A stretch of 64,000 bases of DNA from NCBI RefSeq assembly GCF_017901135.1, contig NZ_CP072801.1, forward strand, positions 868,001-932,000. Reading direction: 5' to 3'. How positions within the stretch are numbered: the stretch's first letter is position 1; every line of letters starts with the position of its first letter. The position numbers and the translations under genes were made by a program. Shown piece after piece: positions 10,464 to 21,400 of the stretch. The stretch comes from Thiothrix litoralis (GTDB lineage: Bacteria; Pseudomonadota; Gammaproteobacteria; Thiotrichales; Thiotrichaceae). A model generated the notes under the pieces. The model had not been told where the DNA came from. It ran no database searches and worked only from the letters and a program-made list of their open reading frames with translations.

Positions 10464-11658
10464 CGCTGGTGACAATGCTCTCGAAACGGCCATCCTTGAT
10501 TTGGGTGATAACCGTTTCGCCCAGCCGTAAGGTGTTGGTATTGCGTACCACTTGCCCAGACTCTGCCATGCGGGTAATGCCGTAACCCCGCTCCAGCACC
10601 GCAAGTGGGCTGAGTGCATGAAGTTTTCCCGCCTGAATTTGCAGCTTGTCATGTCGCCGCCCAAAGTAACGTTGGATAGCCGCTTGCAAACGCATCTCCA
10701 GTTCATCCAGCCGTTGAACTTTTTGTTGTAAGCGATTGGTAGGACGCTGGTTTTCAAGGCGCTGCCGTAAGCGACGCAGGTGTTCGCCCGCGAGTTGTAA
10801 ACGGCGTTGCTGGTTGCGCTGTAATTGGGAGAATAGCCGTTGAGTATGGGTTTGCAGCGCCGCCATATCCGGGCTGACCAATTCCGCTGCTGCTGATGGG
10901 GTAGGGGCGCGAAGATCGGCGACGAAATCGGCAATGGTGAAGTCGATTTCATGCCCGACCCCGCTGATGATCGGCAAAGAACAAGCGTGGATGGCATGAG
11001 CCACCACTTCCTCATTAAACGACCACAGGTCTTCGATCGAACCGCCGCCGCGCGTCAAAATCAGTACATCGCAACGTTGCTCGCGGTCAGCCTGGCGAAT
11101 GGCGTTAACAATCTGTTCCTTGGAGCCTTCGCCTTGTACTAGCACCGGGTAAATCATCACGGGAATTTGTGGGCAACGGCGTTTCAGTACATTGAGGATG
11201 TCGCGGATCGCCGCACCAGTAGGCGAGGTAATAACCCCAATACAGCGTGGGAAGGCGGGGAGTGGCTGTTTGTGTTCGCTGGAAAATAGACCTTGCGCGT
11301 GTAATTGGCGTTTAAGTGCCTCGAACTGGCGTTGTAATACGCCCACCCCGGTATCTTCCATATGCTCGATGATGAACTGGTATTCGCCGCGTGGTTCGTA
11401 AAGGCCGACTTTGCCGCGTACCAATACTTTCAGGCCATTTTTGGGGGCAAGCTTTAAGGTTGAGGCGCGTCCCTTGAACATGGCGCAACGCACTTGGGCA
11501 CTGGCATCTTTCAGGCTGAAGTATAAATGACCAGACGAGGCACGGATAAAGTTGGAGATTTCGCCTTCCACCCACAAGGCAGGGAAGCCTTGCGAGAGCA
11601 ACTGGCCAACTTCGGCGTTGAGTTGGGAAATACTGAGGATGATACGTTCTGTTTGCAT
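10456..11658 (-). CDS. xseA: Exodeoxyribonuclease VII large subunit
   Basis: Catalytic subunit of ExoVII, which degrades single-stranded DNA from both ends together with XseB. The OB-fold N-terminus (LWVEGEISNFIRASSGHLYF), then RCIGVITSPTGAAIRDIL, LTRGGGSIEDLWSFN and GVGHEIDFTIADFVADLRAPTPSAAAE are strongly diagnostic. I start it at ATG 11658 (MQTERIILSISQLN, 400 aa), because a terminator hairpin lies between 11672 and 11703; the longer frame to 11811 would run through it. It sits downstream of the SoxK-like gene on the same strand but is separated by that terminator. Confidence 0.96.
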   Translation of the reverse strand: MQTERIILSISQLNAEVGQLLSQGFPALWVEGEISNFIRASSGHLYFSLKDASAQVRCAMFKGRASTLKLAPKNGLKVLVRGKVGLYEPRGEYQFIIEHMEDTGVGVLQRQFEALKRQLHAQGLFSSEHKQPLPAFPRCIGVITSPTGAAIRDILNVLKRRCPQIPVMIYPVLVQGEGSKEQIVNAIRQADREQRCDVLILTRGGGSIEDLWSFNEEVVAHAIHACSLPIISGVGHEIDFTIADFVADLRAPTPSAAAELVSPDMAALQTHTQRLFSQLQRNQQRRLQLAGEHLRRLRQRLENQRPTNRLQQKVQRLDELEMRLQAAIQRYFGRRHDKLQIQAGKLHALSPLAVLERGYGITRMAESGQVVRNTNTLRLGETVITQIKDGRFESIVTSVR

Positions 11659-11671
11659 AACATCACTGTAT

Positions 11672-11703
11672 AAAAAAAGCCGAGACATTGCCCGGCTTTT
11701 TTT
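11672..11703 (-). terminator. Bidirectional-looking terminator after the SoxK-like gene
   Basis: A-rich strand, GCCG / CGGC core and T-run (AAAAAAAGCCG...CGGCTTTTTTT) flank an 11-nt loop. It lies 22 nt past the stop of the 11726-12109 gene and just upstream of the xseA start. Confidence 0.8.
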
Positions 11704-11725
11704 GAACTGGCTTTGTGAAAAGTAT

Positions 11726-12109
11726 TTAGCTTTTCGCTTCTGGTGCTGCGACAGGGCCAGCATTTTTGGCTTTCTCAGCTTGTTCCAAACCTTGCGTGCC
11801 AGCAATTTCAACGGCTTTGGCGATTTTCATGGCATCATCTTTCTTGCCATCGTTCGCTGCCTTGATGGCAGCGTCCAGATGTTCGGAAGCCGTTGCATCG
11901 TCCCAATACCATTCAAATCCGGCTTTTTTGGCAGCAGTATTTGCAGTGCCAGCCGCTTCAATAGCCGCTTTGACGTCAGCATCGACCTTGGCTTTCAGTT
12001 CAACTTTGTCTTCTTTTGGTGCTTTATCTGCTTTTTTGTCATCAGCAGCGATAGCAGTAGCAGTCATTAGGGACAGTGCTGTAACAGCAAACAGTGTTTT
12101 TAAGTTCAT
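11726..12109 (-). CDS. Exported SoxXA-binding-like protein (SoxK/SAXB type)
   Basis: 127-residue protein with an N-terminal signal peptide (MNLKTLFAVTALSLMTATAIAA) and a lysine-, alanine- and acidic-rich mature part. The pattern AAKKAGFEWYWDDATASEHL then AIKAANDGKKDDAMKIAKAV and ending QAEKAKNAGP resembles SoxXA-binding proteins, which stimulate the periplasmic thiosulfate-oxidising cytochrome SoxXA. No other sox gene is close by, so the role rests on sequence resemblance alone. ATG 12109 follows GAGGAGGAACC; a TTG at 12112 is an unlikely start. It is divergent from guaB and ends at the hairpin 11672-11703. Confidence 0.55.
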   Translation of the reverse strand: MNLKTLFAVTALSLMTATAIAADDKKADKAPKEDKVELKAKVDADVKAAIEAAGTANTAAKKAGFEWYWDDATASEHLDAAIKAANDGKKDDAMKIAKAVEIAGTQGLEQAEKAKNAGPVAAPEAKS

Positions 12110-12191
12110 CAAAATAGGTTCCTCCTCTCCTAGATTACGTCAATGAGATAAATCAAATTGCTTGAATTACTCTGAGGGGTATTGATAGCAG

Positions 12192-12220
12192 TTTACCGAC
12201 TCAAGGTCAAACTCTATAAT
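12192..12220 (+). promoter_or_regulatory. Promoter of guaBA
   Basis: TTTACC (12192-12197), 17-nt spacer, perfect TATAAT (12215-12220). The expected start of transcription is near 12227, leaving a short leader before guaB. Confidence 0.65.
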
Positions 12221-12222
12221 GA

Positions 12223-13716
<1,494 letters not shown>

Positions 13717-13718
13717 GT

Positions 13719-13766
13719 ACCCCTCACCCCCAACCCCTCTCCCTCAAGGGGCGAGGGGAGCAAGAG
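13719..13766 (+). repeat. Dispersed GC-rich repeat between guaB and guaA
   Basis: Begins ACCCCTCACCCCCAACCCCT and ends AGGGGCGAGGGGAGCAAGAG; CCCTC/GAGGG arms can form a hairpin. Same family as at 15351, 22250, 22641 and 55752. Confidence 0.75.
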
Positions 13767-13773
13767 AGTTTTT

Positions 13774-15351
13774 ATGACACAGAATATTCATGCGGATCGT
13801 GTATTGATCCTTGATTTCGGTTCGCAATATACCCAGTTGATTGCGCGGCGGGTGCGCGAAGTGGGCGTCTACTGCGAAATTTACCCGTGGGATGTGGAGG
13901 CGCAAGCCGTCGCCGACTTCGGTGCTAAGGGGATTATCCTTTCCGGTGGCCCTGAGTCTGTGACGGGCAATGAGTCGCCGAAAGCCCCGGATAATGTGTT
14001 CACGCTGGGCGTGCCGGTGCTGGGCATTTGCTACGGGATGCAAACCATGGCGGTGCAACTCGGTGGCACGGTGGAAACCTCTGACCACTGTGAATTTGGC
14101 TACGCGCAAGTGCGGGCGCGGGGTCACACCGAATTATTGCGCGAAATCGAAGACCACGTTTCCCCGGATGGCTTTGGCTTGCTGGACGTGTGGATGTCGC
14201 ACGGCGATAAAGTTATCACGTTGCCGGACGGTTTTACGCTGATGGCGAGCACCGATTCCGCGCCGATTGCGGGGATGGCGGATGAGTCACGGCATTTCTA
14301 CGCGCTGCAATTCCACCCGGAAGTGACCCATACCAAGCAAGGCAAGCGCATTTTGCAACGTTTTGTGCAGGGCATTTGCGGCTGCGCAGGTTTGTGGACG
14401 ACGGCGAATATCATCGACGAAAATATCCGTCTGGTGCGCGAAAAAGTCGGCTCGGATGAGGTGGTGCTAGGCTTGTCTGGCGGGGTGGATTCGTCGGTGG
14501 TTGCGGCGTTATTGCACAAGGCGATTGGTACGCAATTGACCTGCGTGTTCGTGGATACCGGCCTGTTGCGTTACCGCGAAGGCGATCAGGTGATGGCCAT
14601 GTTCGCCGAACACATGGGCGTGAAAGTCATCCGTGTGGATGCGGAGGAGCGTTTCCTGTCAGCCCTTGCGGGCGTCACTGACCCGGAGAAGAAGCGCAAA
14701 ATCATTGGCGGGTTGTTCATTGATATTTTCGATGAGGAGTCTTCCAAACTGACCAATGCGAAATGGTTGGCGCAAGGCACGATTTACCCGGATGTGATCG
14801 AGTCAGCGGGCGCGAAAACCGGCAAGGCGCATTTGATCAAGTCGCACCATAACGTGGGTGGCTTGCCGGAAAACATGAAGCTGGGGCTGGTCGAGCCGTT
14901 ACGCGAATTGTTCAAGGACGAAGTGCGCGTGATGGGTGTGGAGCTCGGTTTGCCGCCAGAAATGGTGTATCGCCACCCGTTCCCCGGCCCCGGTTTGGGT
15001 GTGCGGATTCTGGGCGAAGTGAAGAAGGAATACGCGGATTTGCTGCGTCTGGCTGACCACATCTTCATCGAAGAATTGCGCAAGCATGACTTGTATGACA
15101 AGACTTCGCAGGCATTTGCGGTGTTTTTGCCGGTGAAGTCGGTAGGTGTGACGGGCGATGGTCGCCGTTATGATTACGTGATTGCGTTGCGGGCGGTGGA
15201 GACGATTGACTTCATGACGGCGCGTTGGGCGCATTTGCCTTATGAGTTGCTGGATCTGCTTTCTCGTCGAATTATCAATGAAATACGCGGGGTTTCTCGG
15301 GTGGTTTATGATATTTCAGGGAAGCCACCGGCTACGATTGAGTGGGAGTGA
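13774..15351 (+). CDS. guaA: GMP synthase (glutamine-hydrolysing)
   Basis: 525-residue enzyme that aminates XMP to GMP. The N-terminal class I amidotransferase holds the nucleophile in GICYGMQ and the His-Glu pair in LQFHPEVTH. The ATP-pyrophosphatase domain has the PP-loop [15 protein letters not shown]. The C-terminal dimerisation domain ends [12 protein letters not shown] as in the family. ATG 13774 lies just behind a GC-rich repeat, and ribosome binding is provided by GGGAGCAAGAG near the repeat's end. Confidence 0.97.
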   Translation: MTQNIHADRVLILDFGSQYTQLIARRVREVGVYCEIYPWDVEAQAVADFGAKGIILSGGPESVTGNESPKAPDNVFTLGVPVLGICYGMQTMAVQLGGTVETSDHCEFGYAQVRARGHTELLREIEDHVSPDGFGLLDVWMSHGDKVITLPDGFTLMASTDSAPIAGMADESRHFYALQFHPEVTHTKQGKRILQRFVQGICGCAGLWTTANIIDENIRLVREKVGSDEVVLGLSGGVDSSVVAALLHKAIGTQLTCVFVDTGLLRYREGDQVMAMFAEHMGVKVIRVDAEERFLSALAGVTDPEKKRKIIGGLFIDIFDEESSKLTNAKWLAQGTIYPDVIESAGAKTGKAHLIKSHHNVGGLPENMKLGLVEPLRELFKDEVRVMGVELGLPPEMVYRHPFPGPGLGVRILGEVKKEYADLLRLADHIFIEELRKHDLYDKTSQAFAVFLPVKSVGVTGDGRRYDYVIALRAVETIDFMTARWAHLPYELLDLLSRRIINEIRGVSRVVYDISGKPPATIEWE

Positions 15352-15401
15352 AGACCCTCACCCCCCAGCCCCCTCTCCCGGAGGTAGAGGGGGAGTAAGA
15401 G
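15351..15401 (+). repeat. Dispersed GC-rich repeat after guaA
   Basis: AAGACCCTCACCCCCCAGCC, then CTCTCCCGGAGGTAGAGGGG and AGTAAGAG. Nearly identical to the copy at 22641-22690. It begins at the guaA stop codon and may act as a transcript 3' end. The rest of 15402-15487 shows nothing recognisable. Confidence 0.75.
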
Positions 15402-15487
15402 ACGGTGAGTGTTAGTCGTAGTGGTAGCGGAAGGCGATGATGGTTAGGAACATGCACGAACAACATCCCTGACTCGGCGCAACCGTG

Positions 15488-15555
15488 AAGAGGGCGTATG
15501 CAATACGCCCCTACAGCGGATGGTCTTTGTAGGGGCGTATTGCATACGCCCTCTT
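15488..15555. repeat. Perfect 28-bp inverted repeat (MITE-like)
   Basis: Arm 15488-15515 (starting AAGAGGGCGTATGCAATACG) is the exact reverse complement of 15528-15555, with 12 nt between. Each arm also contains an internal near-palindrome GGGCGTA..TACGCCC. No ORF is enclosed. It lies between guaA and the conflict-type operon. Confidence 0.85.
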
Positions 15556-15638
15556 TGGGAAGTTGTTTCGTGCACGCTCCTTAGGTATTCATCGCCTTGC
15601 CTTGACGGTGAGTAGTGTCAACTTCAAGTTATTATTGC

Positions 15639-15667
15639 TTGCGCATCCTTTGTTCAGCCGTTATAAA
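15639..15667 (+). promoter_or_regulatory. Candidate promoter of the Trypco2-trypsin-MoxR-FGE operon
   Basis: TTGCGC (15639-15644), 17-nt spacer, TATAAA (15662-15667); located 34 nt before the first gene of the operon. The surrounding sequence is A/T-rich compared with the neighbours. Confidence 0.45.
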
Positions 15668-15700
15668 TAAAAATAATTTTTACGGGCTGGAGAAATGAAG

Positions 15701-16024
15701 ATGGGGCAGAAACTTGAACTGGCAGCAGTGCTGGAAGCATTACGAGGAGAATTGAACCTTGCCAAGCGCGAAGGTGATGGGCATGACTTACGTTTTAATA
15801 TTGATAATGTGGAAGTGGAACTGCAAACCGTCGTTGAAAAAAAAGTGGCAGGTGAGGCAGGTGGGAAAGTCAGGTTTTGGGTATTGGATGCGGATACCAA
15901 AGCCAGTGGCGAGTACAAGGATGCTGTCACCCAAAAGATCAAGCTCACATTGAAAGTTGTGGATACCAGTAAACCAGCCGTAGATGGCAAGTCACCGTTG
16001 GCTCAGGTGGGTGGCGATAGCTAA
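15701..16024 (+). CDS. Trypco2-domain protein (trypsin-co-occurring domain 2)
   Basis: Small protein of about 107 residues. The order is a helix (LAAVLEALRGELNLAKREG), beta strands with LRFNIDNVEVELQTVV, GGKVRFWVLDADTKASGEY and a final QKIKLTLKVV strand, which is the pattern of the Trypco2 domain. That domain was named for co-occurring with trypsin-like proteases in NTP-dependent conflict systems; its biochemical role is unknown, perhaps adaptor or substrate. ATG 15701 has GGAG 8 nt upstream; ATG 15695 is only 2 nt from it. Its stop overlaps the protease start (TAATG), so the two are translationally coupled. Confidence 0.8.
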   Translation: MGQKLELAAVLEALRGELNLAKREGDGHDLRFNIDNVEVELQTVVEKKVAGEAGGKVRFWVLDADTKASGEYKDAVTQKIKLTLKVVDTSKPAVDGKSPLAQVGGDS

Positions 16025-17532
16025 TGAACCCTTACCCGATCGTCAAAATCACCGTATTTCGGACTGATCAGGATAAACATGGGAAGCAGCGGGAAAGGAC
16101 GGGAACTGGATATGTTATTGCTGATGGCCTGATTCTTACCGCTCATCATGTCGTTGAGTTTGCGGAGCGGGATAAGAGTCAGCCTATTCAGTTGGAATGG
16201 ACAAAACTATCCAAGGAAAACTCTCCATGTAAGGCACAAATGACGGATGTGATTTGGGCTAAGCATGATGTAGCTGTGTTGGCGTGTGTTATGCCTGATT
16301 TGCTAAAGGCGCATCTTCTGGATTTACCGAAACTGGCGGTAAGCAAGGTGGCTAGTTGTAAGCGTTGGGAGAGTGCGGGCTACCCCAAAATTAACCAGTC
16401 TCAACTCAAAGATGCCACGGGTGAGTTTGGGGTTGATTTGAGTGATCCGACTTTCAATCTCACGTTGGCAGATACTTACGGTCGAGATCAAGTTCCGAAA
16501 GAGTTGGTTGATACTGGGTGGGGCGGGATGTCAGGTGCACCTGTGTTCAGTCTGGAGAGTGGGCAGCTACAGGCTGTGATCACCGTGCATAACTTATGGA
16601 TGGAAAAGCAGTTACAGGCGGTTTCTATTCCTTATTTGTTGGCAGACAAGGATTTGGGTTTTCGTCAGGCGGTAGGGTTGGATGATAACGCCGTCGCCAT
16701 CCAGCAATTTTTTGATGGACAAAAACAGCAAATTCTCGAATTGCTGTGTGACATGAGGCAGGGCAAGCTATTTCAGGCGTTGGCGGCAAAATTACCGATA
16801 CCGCAGCCAAACATTACGCCGGATAGTGTGTATGAAAAACTGTTTGCGCTTTTCGACAAGGATTGTTTGGCGTTGTTTGATTGGCTGTTGCAAACCAGTT
16901 CCAGTGTTCTTAAGCAGGATATCAGCAAGGATACCTTGGAAAATGTCCGAACATTGTTTTGCCTGTTTGCCAGCCTGATGGCCTCTACCAGCTTGGTTGC
17001 CCGACAAAGTTACATCAAGTTGTCGGTCTATTCAAAAATGGCTTCCGAGCTTCATCTTGCCCCGCTGTATGAGACTAACCCTGATTTTACGACGGCTGAG
17101 GATGGTGAGTTGAAAGGAAGGTATTCGATAGATGCCTCTGTTTTTACTCGTGAAATAGGTTGGGAACAAGATGATTTCAAAAATGAGGCTACCAAGATCA
17201 TTTTCAAGGGGGTTAATGGCAAGGATGCACCCAAGGTGGTCAATGCCATTGAACTATGGAAGCTGAATGAGAAAATCAAGCAACGTCAGAATAGGAATTT
17301 GAACCAGTTACATCGTTTTGAGTTGAATCGTAGCGATGACGCATTGACAGGTAATCCCTTGAGCAATCTGTCTTATTGTCAGGCATTGAATGCAGGTGAC
17401 TGTTTGCCCGATTTGCCCATTATTCATTACGGCGAAGTGGATATGGATGCAACTTTGAAATTGGAACTGGCTTTGAGTGCCAAAATGGAAGATCTGTTTA
17501 CCATCCTGCAACAACACGGGTATAGCGCATGA
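16024..17532 (+). CDS. Trypsin-like serine protease with long C-terminal extension
   Basis: 502 residues, no signal peptide, so probably cytoplasmic. The N-terminal about 210 residues form an S1-type protease with an apparently intact triad: His42 in LTAHHVVE, Asp82 in KHDVAVL and Ser170 in GWGGMSGAPVF. The remaining 290 residues are mostly helical, contain QQFFDGQKQQILELLCDM and have no fold I recognise; in such systems this region typically couples to an effector-associated or regulatory module. The gene overlaps the Trypco2 gene by 1 nt and the MoxR gene by 4 nt (ATGA), so all are produced together. Inference: a protease activated by the partner ATPase or sensor that cleaves a cellular or Trypco2 target. 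Confidence 0.85.
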   Translation: MNPYPIVKITVFRTDQDKHGKQRERTGTGYVIADGLILTAHHVVEFAERDKSQPIQLEWTKLSKENSPCKAQMTDVIWAKHDVAVLACVMPDLLKAHLLDLPKLAVSKVASCKRWESAGYPKINQSQLKDATGEFGVDLSDPTFNLTLADTYGRDQVPKELVDTGWGGMSGAPVFSLESGQLQAVITVHNLWMEKQLQAVSIPYLLADKDLGFRQAVGLDDNAVAIQQFFDGQKQQILELLCDMRQGKLFQALAAKLPIPQPNITPDSVYEKLFALFDKDCLALFDWLLQTSSSVLKQDISKDTLENVRTLFCLFASLMASTSLVARQSYIKLSVYSKMASELHLAPLYETNPDFTTAEDGELKGRYSIDASVFTREIGWEQDDFKNEATKIIFKGVNGKDAPKVVNAIELWKLNEKIKQRQNRNLNQLHRFELNRSDDALTGNPLSNLSYCQALNAGDCLPDLPIIHYGEVDMDATLKLELALSAKMEDLFTILQQHGYSA

Positions 17533-18494
17533 CAACCTCAACCCTAAAAACCTTCCACCCCGGCGACATCATCGACTTCAAAACCTGTGGTTCATGGCAA
17601 GGTGGCAATTACCTGTTGGATAAGCCTTCTGCGTTTGCGCTGGAAATGGCGTTGGCAACCCGTCGCCCATTGTTGGTGAAAGGCGAACCCGGTATGGGCA
17701 AAAGCTATCTGGCTCGCGCTGCTGCTGCCAAGTTGGAGCGCAAGTTTGTCGCCGAAGTCATCAATATCAATACCGAAGGGCAAGATTTGCTGTGGCGTTA
17801 CGACCCTGTGGCTCGGTTGAATGATGCCCAATCCGGTGGTAAAGGGAGTGGATTAAATCCCGCGCACTATCTCAACCCCGGTGTATTGTGGTGGGCATTC
17901 GGTTGGAACAGTGCCGCCAAACAGTACAACGATTGCCGCCACAAAGTTTATCTCCCACAAGTCTCCGACGATGGAAGTTTGGACAAGGGCATCGTATTGC
18001 TGATTGATGAAATCGACAAAGCCGAACCTTCGCTCCCCAATAGCTTATTGGAAGTGTTGGGTAACGGTGGCTTTGAAGTCCCCATGCTAGGTGAAACGGT
18101 TGGCAGTGAGCCGCAGCAACAGCCGCCATTAGTGATCATTACCACCAATGACGAACGCGAATTGCCGCCCGCATTCTTGCGGCGTTGTTTGGTGTTATCC
18201 CTGAAAGTGGAAGAAAACCGTTTTGAAGATTGGTTGATCGAACGTGCCGATGTGCATGTCAGCAATGCGCAATGTAGCCAGGCCATCAAACGTTACGCTG
18301 CCCAAGAACTCAAAAAAGACCGTGATGAAGCCGAGAAACATGGCATGGTGAAAGCAGGTTTGGCGGAATACCTCGATCTGCTGACCGCGTTGCACGAAAT
18401 GACGGATGTCGGTCTGCAAAATGAGGCGCGTACTGCATACCAGCAGTCATTGCTCGACGATATTCGTGATTTTGTACTCAGGAAAGCAATCTGA
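17529..18494 (+). CDS. MoxR-type AAA+ ATPase
   Basis: 321-residue AAA+ ATPase. Walker A is GEPGMGKS (residues 52-59), Walker B LLIDEIDKAEP (D160, E161), sensor 1 IITTNDERELPPAFLRRC, whose LRR provides the likely arginine finger. It corresponds to the MoxR ATPases that work with vWA partners as chaperone-like remodelling machines. ATGA overlap with the protease gene and TGA-ATG contact with the next gene place it in one coupled operon. In ternary conflict systems MoxR acts with a vWA protein and a VMAP-like protein. Here the vWA-like partner is probably the N-terminal half of the following protein. Confidence 0.87.
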   Translation: MTTSTLKTFHPGDIIDFKTCGSWQGGNYLLDKPSAFALEMALATRRPLLVKGEPGMGKSYLARAAAAKLERKFVAEVININTEGQDLLWRYDPVARLNDAQSGGKGSGLNPAHYLNPGVLWWAFGWNSAAKQYNDCRHKVYLPQVSDDGSLDKGIVLLIDEIDKAEPSLPNSLLEVLGNGGFEVPMLGETVGSEPQQQPPLVIITTNDERELPPAFLRRCLVLSLKVEENRFEDWLIERADVHVSNAQCSQAIKRYAAQELKKDRDEAEKHGMVKAGLAEYLDLLTALHEMTDVGLQNEARTAYQQSLLDDIRDFVLRKAI

Positions 18495-21400
18495 ATGCAG
18501 CCCACCAGCCAGACCAGCCGTGCTGACCTGTTACGCTGGATGCGGCGTTGTCATACGCCCGCTGACAAACAACTGGCAGCACAGATACTGGGCTATGAAT
18601 GGTTAGAGCCGCAAGCTGACGTAAACCTCAAGATTGCTATTGGTGGCGGAGGTAAGAGCGATTCCAAGCCTGATTCACAAGATGATGAGGCGCTGCATCC
18701 GCAACTAGGGAAAGATGACGAACCCGCTGCAATAACGCGCCCACCCGAAGCGTTCTATGCCCTCAAACACCGCGAACAATACGCTGATCCTGATACCCCG
18801 GACGATGATTTACCCGATTGTTTACGCGGTGTCGAGCCGCTGTCAGCAGCAGATTTACGCCCGCTTGAACAGGGCGAGCCGCTAGCGCATCAGCCACTTG
18901 TGCCGCAACAGCGGTTAGTGCCTTTTTTGCGCCAAGCCTTGACCTACCCCTTGGGGCAAAAGCTGGATGTTCCCCGATTGGTGCAGCAAGTTGCCCGCTT
19001 GCAAGCCTTGCAGCGTATCCCGCGTCGTTCAAAAGTGTTACCCGCTGGACGGGTGTATGTATTGCTGGATTTGAATAAACGCCTGTTACCGTTTTGGCAA
19101 GATGCGCATGATTTGTGTGATTTGCTCACCCGTAAACAGGGCAAAAATGGTTTGGACATTCGCGTATTGGAAGATCAGCCGGGTGGGCGTTATTACGATT
19201 GGTTTGATCAGCAACAAGCCGTGAAAGCGTGGCAACCCTTGAAAGCCCCCAGTGTGGTGCTGGTGATCAGCGATCTGGGTCAACTCAGTGCGCAAGGCAG
19301 TGTAGTGTGCCAAGGTTGGTTGCGCTTTGCCCAGCAATTAGCGCGGCAAGGCATCCGCCCGCTGGTGTTAAGCCCGGTGTCACCTGCACAGCAATACGCG
19401 CCTTTTACAGCAGTGCTGGATCAAATACCGTGGGGGAAGCTGAGTCGTTTTCAGCCGCAAAAGCCTAATTCACAACAGCAAGAACATGCCAGCCATGTGC
19501 AGCGGGTGTTGGGTTTGTTGTCGGTAGCGGTGCATGTTGAGCCGGAATTGTTGCGGGCTATTTTGGGGTGTTTGCCTGCGATTCAGGCGGATAGTGGCGT
19601 GGAAGCAGCGGTGTATCTGCACTCGGATGTGGTGTGGGGCTATACCGCGATGACCTTGCGAGCAGAAAAGCGGGCGGCGTATCAGGCACTATTCCGGCAA
19701 GAGCCAGTCAGTTTGCAGCGGCAGGTGTTGGCACTGATTCGCCAGCAGCATATCGGGCAGTTTCCGGCAGTGTGGGCGGAAACGGTGTTAAATACCAAAC
19801 CGCTGACCGCGTTTGCGTTGGAAGAGGCCGCGTGGGCAGAGCAATTCATGGTGCGGTTTACGCGCAGTTTTGCGGGGCAGGGCGGGCATGAGGGGATGGC
19901 GCAGTTTGCGCAGCGGCATTTGCAGCGGTTGGGTAAAGATGCTGCGGATAAGGCATTTTATCGCGATAGTTACGCTAATGCCTTGCAGGGGTTGGCATAC
20001 CATGAGCAGTTGCGTGATGGCGGGGAGGTACCAGCCGCATATGACGCGGATGCAGTGTTGGCGGTAGTGCGGCAGCGGGTCGAGCCAAGGCGTTATGGGT
20101 TGATACAGCGGGGTGAATATTTAGAAGTTCGGGAAACCAATCTTGAACCGACGGCTTTAGTCACATGGGCGCGTTTGGCTGAGTTTGAAATGCGTCATGA
20201 CACGCTAATGATTCAGGCAGAACAGGCTTCTCGGTTCCGGTTACAAGACGTGGGGCAGGGGGTGAGAATTTATCATCTGCAAGGTCAGGCGGTAACGCTG
20301 GATACGGGTTTGGAAAAGCTGGTGATAACGCCGTTGGCCAAACCCAGTTGGGCATCTGACATTATCCGCACCCCGACAGGTTTGGAAGCGGTGATGCCGT
20401 TCGCAGGCAAGTCTTACCGATTCTTTTGGGGGGCAGGTGAATATTCACGTTCTGGTAATGGGTTTGCTGGTCAATGGGTATGCAATGCTAATGAGGGTGT
20501 TGGGTTTGATGAGTATGGTCTCTACGCCGATCTCAACATAAAAGGGATTACCCAGCGCTTCCGCTGGATCGAACCCGGCTCCTTCCTCATGGGTTCCCTA
20601 CCAGACGAAGCAGAGCGTGAACCCCATGAATCACTAAAAGGTACAGAAACCCAACATCAAGTTACCCTAACCCAAGGCTTCTGGCTGGCAGACGCCACCG
20701 TTACCCAAGCCTTGTGGCAAGCGGTCATGGGCAATAACCCCAGCCACTTCAACGGAGCGGTCACAATAGACGGCAAATCCATTTACGTGGACGGTGCTAA
20801 TCACCCAGTCGAACAAGTCAATTGGGAAGACACACAAAAATTCCTTACCCAACTTCAAGCGCTTATTCCCGGACTGGATGCCCGTTTGCCGACGGATGCG
20901 CAATGGGAGTACGCCTGCCGTGCGGGAACTTCCAGCGTATTTTCCTTCGGCGATAATATCACCCCAGAACAGGTGAATTACGACGGAAATTATCCCTACG
21001 CCAACGGCAAAAAAGGTCTATATAGACAGAAGACCGTTCCCGTCAAATCCCTTCCAGCCAATCTGTGGGGTTTGTATGAAATGCACGGCAACGTGTGGGA
21101 ATGGTGTCAGGATTGGTGGCAACAGGAAATGTCGGCGGAGCCGACAGTAGACCCGGAGGGTCTTGAAGCGGGCGTTGAGCGCGTCGTTCGCGGCGGTTCG
21201 TGGGACGGCAGCGGCGGGGACGTGCGTTCTGCCATCCGTGGCAGGTACGATCCCGCTGGCCGTGGCCACGACGTTGGCTTCCGGCTTGCCCTAGGTCTTG
21301 AGCTCAGGCCAGACCAGCAGGGCGGCGGAGCCGTAACACAGGAAAGAGCGGACGACGGGGACGCGGGCAGACGTGGCGCGGGCGACACGGCAGACCGTGG

